Made by a program: the position numbers and the translations under genes. From Bryobacteraceae bacterium (GTDB lineage Bacteria; Acidobacteriota; Terriglobia; Bryobacterales; Bryobacteraceae), in NCBI GenBank assembly GCA_014379815.1, contig JACMLA010000070.1, positions 1 through 14,214 of the forward strand: a stretch of 14,214 nucleotides of DNA. Reading direction: 5' to 3'. The notes below the pieces were generated by a model. It was not told where the DNA came from and ran no database searches. It was given only the letters and a program-made list of their open reading frames with translations. This document shows, one piece after another, positions 7,301 through 12,835 of this stretch (position 1 is the stretch's first letter; each line of letters starts with the position of its first letter).

Positions 7301-7433
7301 TGGAGGAGGTTGCAGACTCCGGTTCCGGATTTCGATCCGCGAATCTCAGTCACGTGTAATCAATGTGCTGCGTAACGCTGCAAAAGCCACCAGTCGATGG
7401 AGAGTTGCCCTGGACCAAGTAGATAAAGGCTAA
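4365..7433 (+). CDS. Beta-propeller (Reg_prop/Y_Y_Y) sensor histidine kinase, HisKA_3 type
   Basis: A 1022-residue membrane sensor. After a signal/anchor segment (about 21-35), roughly twelve propeller repeats with the pattern G-x-(L/I)W-x-(G/A)T-x-x-G-(L/I)-x-R run from about 60 to 600, forming a periplasmic ligand-binding propeller. A Y_Y_Y domain (about 675-750; FRYRMLGYDKEW) precedes one membrane segment (about 760-780). The HisKA_3 domain has phospho-acceptor H803 in RIARELHDGLLQEF. The HATPase_c domain shows the N box at N912 (REAIRNSLKHG), DDDGRGF near 938 and GLSGLKERAKRVGG. No receiver or DNA-binding domain is fused, so signalling needs the divergent NarL-type regulator. The start is GTG 4365: an in-frame stop lies just upstream (4353) and no other start precedes the signal segment. 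The C-terminus runs about 35 residues past the ATPase domain and overlaps the convergent DoxX gene by 74 bases. The ligand is unknown; many propeller sensors bind sugars or polymers. Confidence 0.95.
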   Translation: MQIEPAVAGPPPRWSRSLKRVSFSLFLLSSTFALGSPVYRANLSQFVSDSWNREKGLPQNAVAAMEQTQDGYLWLATRAGLVRFDGVRAKLFDGAGIPGLGTDVIAKLKVDSDGALWAAPQSPGLFRYDGVRWSRLGAESGLPSGPIKELQKGPTGKLWATPTEGGLLEWNGKKFCPVPTPKPLPPSAVLRVLHASDGAIWLGFAQDGLIRWQGSDWRIYGTKQGLFASSVFGLAESSNGTIWVGGYLGIQAIVNGKFNPKLTLAAAKGKEVEFSLQVSPDEIWWGTRESGVLRYKDGEVEILTAGPMLYDDRIRSGLIDAEGSIWLGTQHGLNRLHPPRILFFGDYEGFYSERAERALLTPSGKIVQINENGSLELGLGTERQRIGVHPLPNRNQDLIGISKDQTIWLRDSQNAFFAVRNGRYVRQNFPPGENAVVFLETSSGDQLVGTFGGRLLSGAGDKWTYVPHPFPLSGARITVLAEGQDKTLWVGTEAHGLASYSRGLWRVWKKDFGSLAKDILSLHCDMQGRVWAGTNSGIVLIENGKLHFINKSTGSQDEIITALAIDKSGNLWAAGLDGIVRIPAEELNKLSEGPNAPLKSQIFAARDGLRFPEALAFAPSSVSADGTVSFLMARGLAQIVPDMVWVNQQAPKTQIEEVLLDGVPLPPSASIQMPARSTRVEFRFTALSLLQPERISFRYRMLGYDKEWVESDKVRSAVYSGLRGGKYEFQVLSTNGDGVSSHIPATVVIEKKKRFSEAAWFPFLMPTLVGSIAYAGYRIRTMQLRAKHHLVLAERQRIARELHDGLLQEFNGATLKLAAIQIKCAGNEVGADLDRVVDGLEQSLTESRQAIQTLRGREWEGVRLYSALQECAEGMCRPTQVKIQCMESGSYDEPGTDVKEAFWQIAREAIRNSLKHGNPTQIRLELAVDKNDLILSVDDDGRGFDPHKAAPNQGTRFGLSGLKERAKRVGGSLQIESAAGGGCRLRFRISIRESQSRVINVLRNAAKATSRWRVALDQVDKG

Positions 7434-7809
7434 CACCCATCACGGCGTAGAACCCTGCCGACTCCCAACTATGACCATGAGGATTCACGAAGGGTTCTCC
7501 TTTGCCAACTAGTTTGAGTACGGCAACGGCCATGTTGGCACCGATGCTGAGGGCGGCAAACGGCGTGAGGAGTCCCGGGATCAACAGAATTGCCGAGACA
7601 ATCTGACTTAACGCTGCTGCTCCGGCAAGCCAGGGAGGGATCGAGAATTCCTTCGCAAAGCCATGCAGATCTCTCCACTTCCCAAGCCCGTGATTTACAA
7701 ATGCGCTACCAAGGAAGATCCTGCAAGCCAAGAGTGCAAGGCTGCCAGCGGCGGCTGGAAAGCTGGATGGAAACAGAAAATGAGCCAGGGATTCCAATGA
7801 GAGTTCCAT
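7360..7809 (-). CDS. DoxX family membrane protein
   Basis: A 149-residue inner-membrane protein with four hydrophobic segments (about 20-42, 58-80, 84-104, 118-138). The segment RIFLGSAFVNHGLGKWRDLHGF, followed later by PPWLAGAAALSQIVSAILLIPGLLTPFAAL, is the DoxX/YphA pattern. The ATG at 7809 is preferred over an upstream TTG at 7827, because GGAAGG sits 9 bases before it. The gene begins 28 bases after the AraC stop on the same strand and probably shares its transcript. DoxX proteins take part in quinone-linked or thiol redox tasks and in detoxification; the exact role of this member is unknown. Its 3' end overlaps that of the convergent kinase gene by 74 bases. Confidence 0.85.
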   Translation of the reverse strand: MELSLESLAHFLFPSSFPAAAGSLALLACRIFLGSAFVNHGLGKWRDLHGFAKEFSIPPWLAGAAALSQIVSAILLIPGLLTPFAALSIGANMAVAVLKLVGKGEPFVNPHGHSWESAGFYAVMGVSLYLLGPGQLSIDWWLLQRYAAH

Positions 7810-7837
7810 CAATCTGGACCTTCCCAAACTACAGAGA

Positions 7838-8710
7838 TCATGCTGCCATTTGCCTGAACTGTTTGGGAGTGCACCCCGTTATACGCCGGAAAGTGGTTCC
7901 AAAATGAGACTGGCTCCCGAAGCCGGATTCCAGCGCGATCCCCGCCAGATCTAACGAATCGTTGGCAAGGAGTAACTTGGCACGTGCCACGCGGCAGCGA
8001 AGTACATATTGACGAGGCGATAACCCTGTTGCACTTTTGAAGATCCGGCAAAAATAATAGGGGCTCCTTCCTTGAAGTGCGGCAAGGTCCGCCAGACGTA
8101 GTTCGTTGCCCAGATTAGCTTCGATAAAGTTCAGAATCGAGCGAAGCTGGCGCGGCGGCAAAGAGACCCATGTGCTACAAGACTGCCTCCGTTCGAGCTG
8201 TCGCAAAACTTCCACGAGTAGCAGGCGGGCTAGTGCGTCGATTGCCAGTGAAGAGGCAAGACCCCGGCTTGTATGTTCTTCGGCAAGCGCCCCGAACAAG
8301 CGGCCCGTGGCTTTATCATTCAGAATCCGTTCATTCAGGGGTAACTGCAATCGCCAGAGATTGCCACCATGTGCCGCTACTTCCGCCAGAATTGATTTGG
8401 GAATGGAAACAAGCTGCCAATCGGTGCGCAGGTCGCTGTGGTATTGGATCGCAACCGCTGGCGGCACTACGAGGATCTCGGTTTGCGCAAGCTGAATGCC
8501 TTCCGCTCTTCCATTTGCAATCAGAATCAACGATCCTGATCCTCCCATTGGCTTTAGCAGTGAGAGCTGTGTTTGGCTGTAAACCTGAAAACAAACTTCG
8601 GCGGACGAAGCTTTCAGTCGCTTCACCTGAACGCCCAACTCTTGCGACCAGCAGCTAGCGTTGCCATCAGAGGGACCTCTGCGTTGTGAAGCAAGCAAGC
8701 TTGGCGGCAT
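7838..8710 (-). CDS. AraC-family transcriptional regulator
   Basis: A 290-residue regulator from ATG 8710 (a TTG lies two codons earlier; no Shine-Dalgarno decides between them). Residues 185-290 form the two-HTH AraC domain: the first helix-turn-helix at about 204-225 (LRLADLAALQGRSPYYFCRIFK), the bridging GLSPRQYVLRCRVARAKLLL, and the second at about 253-275, with the hallmark IALESGFGSQSHFGTTFRRITGCTPKQFR. The N-terminal 180 residues contain a beta-rich portion ending VVPPAVAIQYHSD, likely the effector-binding cupin-like domain, but I do not recognise a specific ligand type. It is divergent from the hydrolase/transport operon across a 255-base gap and is the obvious candidate to control it. 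Confidence 0.93.
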   Translation of the reverse strand: MPPSLLASQRRGPSDGNASCWSQELGVQVKRLKASSAEVCFQVYSQTQLSLLKPMGGSGSLILIANGRAEGIQLAQTEILVVPPAVAIQYHSDLRTDWQLVSIPKSILAEVAAHGGNLWRLQLPLNERILNDKATGRLFGALAEEHTSRGLASSLAIDALARLLLVEVLRQLERRQSCSTWVSLPPRQLRSILNFIEANLGNELRLADLAALQGRSPYYFCRIFKSATGLSPRQYVLRCRVARAKLLLANDSLDLAGIALESGFGSQSHFGTTFRRITGCTPKQFRQMAA

Positions 8711-8965
8711 GTGCAAAGGATACGGTTCTATCCGCGGTTCCGCATCGGCAGGAATAGTAATCGAATCGTATGTATTGTTAGCTAGAGTTTTGTACTCAAT
8801 CCGACCATATTTTCCTCGTTGAGTTTAACTAGACCGGTGCTCCGTGGGACCGAAACGCAAGATCTGGACAAAGTTGTACAGAACAGGCAAGAGCTACTTC
8901 CCCTCAGTTAGCTAACCTCAGGTCCACGCTGGCAACCCGCCGGTCGGCCAATCAGAGGAGATACC
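8711..8965. promoter_or_regulatory. Divergent control region between araC-type and hydrolase operons
   Basis: This 255-base gap has no credible gene. It contains GTTAGCTA at 8777-8784 and again at 8907-8914, the second copy being part of a perfect 10-base palindrome GTTAGCTAAC (8907-8916), itself bracketed by two CCTCAG hexamers. A weak minus-strand promoter can be read as TTGAGT (8794-8799), 17 bases, AATACA (8771-8776), with the first GTTAGCTA lying in its spacer. AGAGGAG at 8954-8960 is the ribosome binding site for the hydrolase. Two matching boxes about 130 bases apart would suit AraC-type looping control, by inference only. Confidence 0.35.
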
Positions 8966-9622
8966 TTGACCACACCCACATCCACCTACCTTGAGATGCT
9001 CAGTGACCAAAACTGCGCACTAGTGCTAATTGACTTTCAACCCGCCATGTTTCAAGGTGTCCAATCGCACGACCGACTTGGAATCGTACACAACGCGCAG
9101 ATCCTCGCGAAGACAGCCAAGCTTTTTGGACTACCGGTACTGATTTCAACTGTTGCCCAGAACAGCTTTTCCGGCCCGTTCATGCCTGAGGTCACCGCTA
9201 TCTTTCCTCAAACCGTTGTGATCGATCGTACGAGCATTAACTCCTGGGCCGATGAGCACTTCCGCAAAGCAATAGCCGCTCTTGGACGTAAGAAAATCGT
9301 CCTCGCGGGACTCTGGACCGAGGCGTGCGTTATGTTTCCGTCACTCGATATGTTGCGCGAGGGCTACGAGGTGTACGTCGCGACCGATGCTTGCGGCGAC
9401 ATCTCGACCGAAGCGCACGATCGGGCTGTCACAAGGTTGGCGCAAGCTGGTGCGGTGCCGATTACCTCCCTGCAGTTCACTTTCGAACTTCAGCAGGATT
9501 GGGCGCGCTCGCACACTTATGACGGTGTTATGGAGATCCTAAAGGCGCATTCGCCCTACGGGATTCAAGTCCGCTTCTCTAAGTGGGCGCTTGGTGAACA
9601 CGCCAGTGAAGCGGGTGTCTAG
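8966..9622 (+). CDS. YcaC-like isochorismatase-family cysteine hydrolase
   Basis: A 218-residue cytoplasmic hydrolase of the isochorismatase fold. The triad can be placed by comparison with YcaC: D23 in LVLIDFQPAMF, R88 in VIDRTSINSW (Arg where other branches have Lys) and nucleophile C121 in LAGLWTEACVMF. The length and C-terminal FELQQDWARSHTY region also match the YcaC branch, which forms octameric rings. Members cleave amide-type or related bonds, but YcaC's own substrate is not established. The TTG start at 8966 is supported by a strong AGAGGAG five bases before it; no ATG lies nearby in frame. It is the first gene of the plus-strand operon, with 32 bases to the amidohydrolase. Other possible activities in this superfamily include nicotinamidase, N-carbamoylsarcosine amidase and isochorismatase, which the Arg variant makes less likely. 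Confidence 0.9.
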   Translation: MTTPTSTYLEMLSDQNCALVLIDFQPAMFQGVQSHDRLGIVHNAQILAKTAKLFGLPVLISTVAQNSFSGPFMPEVTAIFPQTVVIDRTSINSWADEHFRKAIAALGRKKIVLAGLWTEACVMFPSLDMLREGYEVYVATDACGDISTEAHDRAVTRLAQAGAVPITSLQFTFELQQDWARSHTYDGVMEILKAHSPYGIQVRFSKWALGEHASEAGV

Positions 9623-9654
9623 GCTCGAAGCACCTACACGTTAGGAAACCGGAC

Positions 9655-11454
9655 ATGGCAACCGACCTGGTTCTTCACAATGCACGGATCACGACTCTTG
9701 ACCGAGGTAAGCCAGCAGCAACCGCCCTCGCAATCGAAGATGGTCTGTTTAGTTCAGTAGGTCAGAGCGAAGACATTCTGCCGCTTGTGGGTCCCTCCAC
9801 TCAGGTCATCGACGCTAAAGGTGCCACGGTGATTCCAGGCTTGAATGATAGTCACCTCCATCTCATTCGTGGTGGCCTCAACTTCAATCTTGAGTTGCGC
9901 TGGGACGGCCTGACCTCGCTAGCGGAAGGCTTGCGCATGTTAAAGGATCAGGCGCGCAGGACACCTCCACCTCAATGGGTTCGCGTAGTGGGAGGGTGGA
10001 ACTCGTTTCAGTTCGCAGAGCGCCGATTGCCTACACTTTCGGAGATCAATGAAGCCACGGGAGACACGCCCTGCTTCATTTTGCACCTCTACGACCGCGC
10101 ACTCCTGAATGGAGCCGCCCTGCGCGCGGTTGGGTATTCAAAGGACACGCCAGACCCCCCCGGAGGGGAAATGGAACGCGATCGGCAAGGCAATCCAACT
10201 GGTCTGCTCCTCGCAAAGCCGAACGCCAACATTCTCTACTCGACCCTGGCGAAGGGCCCGAGGCTGAGTTACGAAGATCAGCTGAACTCTACCCGCCATT
10301 TTATGCGCGAGATGAATCGACTGGGCCTTACAAGCGCAATCGATGCGGGGGGCGGGTACCAGAACTATCCCGAAGACTACCAAGTGGTTAGCCAATTGGA
10401 GTCCGAAGGCGCTCTCACGATCCGGATTGCCTACAACCTGTTCACGCAGAAACCCAGGCACGAAAGGGACGACTTCGCGAGGTGGGCTAAATTAGCGAAA
10501 CCCGGTAGTGGCAATTCCTGGTACCGACTGAACGGTGCTGGCGAGATGCTGGTCTTCTCCGCTGCTGACTTTGAAGATTTTCTCGAACCACGCCCCGATC
10601 TGGCAGCCACGATGGAAGCGGAACTGGAAGACGTTGTCCGGCTGCTTGCTGCTCACCGCTGGCCCTTCCGCCTTCATGCAACATACGAAGAATCCATCGC
10701 ACGTTTCCTCGATGTATTTGAGCGAGTCAACCGGGACATCCCCTTCGATGGGCTGCACTGGTTCTTCGACCATGCCGAAACCATAACGGATCGAAGTATG
10801 GGCAGGGTGGCAGCGCTTGGGGGCGGCATCGCTGTGCAACACAGAATGGCATTCCAAGGCGAGTACTTTGTTGATCAATACGGTGCTAAAGCTGCGGAGC
10901 GCACTCCCCCGGTAAAGCGGATGCTTGAGCTGGGTATTCCGGTCGGCGCAGGTACCGATGCTACCCGGGTGGCCAGTTATAACCCGTGGGTGTCTTTGTA
11001 TTGGCTAACGAGTGGGCGGACGGTTGGGGGTCTGCGTCTCTATCCGGAGCACAATACTCTGAACCGGGAAGATGCTCTTCGTCTCTATACGTTGGGGTCC
11101 AGCTGGTTTAGTACAGAAGATGGTCTGAAAGGGGCGATCGCGCCGGGACAGTTGGCGGACTTCGCAGTGCTGACCGGAGATTATTTTTCGATACCGGAAG
11201 CGGACATTCCTGGCCTTGAGAGCCAACTGACCGTCGTAGGCGGCCGGATTGTCTATGGTGCCGGCGACCATGCCGCCCTGGCGCCCACACTGCCTCCAAT
11301 CAGTCCGGACTGGTCGCCGGTGCGCCACTATGGCGGATATAGGAATTCTCAACACGTCCATCGTACCCGGTGTGACTCGCTTGGCGACCGTCACTCCCAT
11401 TCGGAGGCTGGGATGCTGCCAGGAGGTCTCTTCTGCCCCTGCTTTGCCTTCTGA
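9655..11454 (+). CDS. YtcJ-like amidohydrolase with His/Cys-rich C-terminal tail
   Basis: A 599-residue metal-dependent hydrolase of the amidohydrolase superfamily, YtcJ/exoenzyme-regulatory branch. The N-terminal beta-sandwich strand ends in GLNDSHLHL, giving the metal-binding pair H67 and H69. Later ligands are H341 (FRLHATYEES), H373 (WFFDHAE) and D435 (GAGTDATR). The region up to SPDWSPVRHYGGY (about 550-562) is normal for the family. After it comes an unusual tail with H567, H569, C573, H580, H582, C594 and C596, ending CPCFAF, which looks able to bind a metal. No signal peptide is seen, so it acts in the cytoplasm. AGGAAA about 10 bases before ATG 9655 supports the start. Its stop overlaps an ATG of the next gene (TGATG at 11452-11456). 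Family members hydrolyse amide, carbamate or ester bonds of small molecules; the substrate here is unknown. Confidence 0.92.
   Translation: MATDLVLHNARITTLDRGKPAATALAIEDGLFSSVGQSEDILPLVGPSTQVIDAKGATVIPGLNDSHLHLIRGGLNFNLELRWDGLTSLAEGLRMLKDQARRTPPPQWVRVVGGWNSFQFAERRLPTLSEINEATGDTPCFILHLYDRALLNGAALRAVGYSKDTPDPPGGEMERDRQGNPTGLLLAKPNANILYSTLAKGPRLSYEDQLNSTRHFMREMNRLGLTSAIDAGGGYQNYPEDYQVVSQLESEGALTIRIAYNLFTQKPRHERDDFARWAKLAKPGSGNSWYRLNGAGEMLVFSAADFEDFLEPRPDLAATMEAELEDVVRLLAAHRWPFRLHATYEESIARFLDVFERVNRDIPFDGLHWFFDHAETITDRSMGRVAALGGGIAVQHRMAFQGEYFVDQYGAKAAERTPPVKRMLELGIPVGAGTDATRVASYNPWVSLYWLTSGRTVGGLRLYPEHNTLNREDALRLYTLGSSWFSTEDGLKGAIAPGQLADFAVLTGDYFSIPEADIPGLESQLTVVGGRIVYGAGDHAALAPTLPPISPDWSPVRHYGGYRNSQHVHRTRCDSLGDRHSHSEAGMLPGGLFCPCFAF
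11421..11435 (+). promoter_or_regulatory. Perfect Shine-Dalgarno leading to a possible CTG start
   Basis: AGGAGG (11421-11426) inside the amidohydrolase gene is followed after six bases by CTG at 11433, in frame with the outer-membrane protein. The first ATG in that frame (11454) is 27 bases away, too far for this site. The CTG start would restore most of the signal peptide. Confidence 0.4.
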
Positions 11455-12803
11455 TGTGCGCGTCGATTCTTCTAGCCGAGGGAACAACGGCGCCACAACG
11501 GCCTGAGTTACGAATCATTCGATACGAAGAAGACTGGTCCACGTGGACCAGGCAACCACAAAGCCGTGACCCATTCGATTCATTGAAGAACGTGCGGATC
11601 GGCACCGATTGGTCGCTGACTCTTGGCGGCGAAACCCGCCAGCGAGTTGAGATCCTGGGAAATGAAGGGTGGGGACTTTCAAAGCCGGGGCAGGATAGCT
11701 TCTACTTGCAGCGCTACATGCTTCATGCGGACCTTCGCTGGCGGACCCGTATTCGCTTCTTTGGACAACTAAAGAGCGGCCTTGTATCAGGCCGCCGGGA
11801 TGGTCCTCGTCCTGTTGACGCAGACCGACTCGACGTCCACCAGGCCTTCGTGGAAATCCCGATTCTCGATTCTGATCGGTGGAGCTTACGCGTGGGACGC
11901 CAGGAGGTGAGTCTCGGTTCATCCCGGTTAGTGTCGATTCGCGAAGGCCCCAACGTTAGGTTCGCTCTCGACGGCGCTCGCTTGATTTGGCAATCCGGAA
12001 CGTGGAAATTCAATGTGCTCGTTCTCCGTCCGGTCACCACCGGGACAGGAAGTTTTGACGACCTCCCCGACTCTAACCAATCCCTGTGGGGCGTGTACTC
12101 GACAAAAACCTTCGCGAGGAATTCTGGCATCCTCGACGTCTATTATTTAGGGCTGGAACGCAAGCGGACCCGCTTCGACTCTGGTTTCGGGCCGGAAACG
12201 CGGCATTCGTTTGGCACCCGTTTCAGCCGCCGCCATTCTGGCTGGAGCTTCGACTATGAAGCCGTTGGCCAGACGGGAACATTCGCTGGCCGATCCATTT
12301 GGGCATGGACAACGGGAACGAATACGGAATACACTTTTGAGTCTGCCCCACTCAAGCCTGAAATCAGCCTGAAAGCCGATATCACGTCGGGCGACCGCAA
12401 TCCGTCAGACACGCGGCTTGGCACCTTCAATGCACTTTTCCCAAAAGGCAATTACTTCAGTCAGGCCGATGTCTTAGGCCCTTACAATCTGATGGATCTT
12501 CATCCTCAAGTCCAGGTGGATATCTCGAAAAGCATCTCGATTGCTAGCGGCGTCGATGTTTTCTGGAGGCACAGCACACGCGATGGACTTTATAATGTGC
12601 CCGGAGTTCCCATCGTACCGGGCACAGGAAGCGATGCGCGATTCGTGGGCCATGCAGTCAAGTTGGGCGTAGAATGGAACGCAAATCAGCACCTTAGCTT
12701 TGAGTCGGAGTATCAACGACTGTTCTCAGGCAAGTTTCTTCGGGAGCAAAGCCGGCCTCGATCCGTAGACTTTTTCGCCTTGTGGGCGACCCTTCGTTTT
12801 TAG
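11454..12803 (+). CDS. Alginate-export-family outer-membrane beta-barrel protein
   Basis: From ATG 11454 this is 449 residues. The sequence has alternating strands typical of a porin-like barrel, with the AlgE/alginate-export pattern: LTLGGETRQRVE, YLQRYMLHADLRW, QAFVEI, LRVGRQEVSLGSSRLVS and the terminal WATLRF ending in Phe, as outer-membrane barrels do. From the ATG the signal peptide is too short (MCASILLAEG). The same frame stays open upstream to 11376 and encodes RRSLLPLLCLLMCASILLA, a convincing signal sequence, so the true start probably lies upstream; CTG 11433 with a perfect Shine-Dalgarno is the best candidate. The gene overlaps the amidohydrolase end, so translation is likely coupled. 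Despite the family name, members near catabolic genes often act as uptake channels for anionic aromatic or organic acids; the direction of transport here is not visible. Confidence 0.85.
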   Translation: MCASILLAEGTTAPQRPELRIIRYEEDWSTWTRQPQSRDPFDSLKNVRIGTDWSLTLGGETRQRVEILGNEGWGLSKPGQDSFYLQRYMLHADLRWRTRIRFFGQLKSGLVSGRRDGPRPVDADRLDVHQAFVEIPILDSDRWSLRVGRQEVSLGSSRLVSIREGPNVRFALDGARLIWQSGTWKFNVLVLRPVTTGTGSFDDLPDSNQSLWGVYSTKTFARNSGILDVYYLGLERKRTRFDSGFGPETRHSFGTRFSRRHSGWSFDYEAVGQTGTFAGRSIWAWTTGTNTEYTFESAPLKPEISLKADITSGDRNPSDTRLGTFNALFPKGNYFSQADVLGPYNLMDLHPQVQVDISKSISIASGVDVFWRHSTRDGLYNVPGVPIVPGTGSDARFVGHAVKLGVEWNANQHLSFESEYQRLFSGKFLREQSRPRSVDFFALWATLRF

Positions 12804-12835
12804 CAGAGCACTGGCCTTTGACTGAATAGGAAGAT

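Noticed and set aside
8170..8658. 162-codon plus-strand open frame
   Set aside because: Antisense shadow of the AraC gene, whose minus-strand frame holds the conserved HTH motifs.
10492..10878. 128-codon minus-strand open frame
   Set aside because: Antisense to the amidohydrolase catalytic region including H341 and H373; no support of its own.
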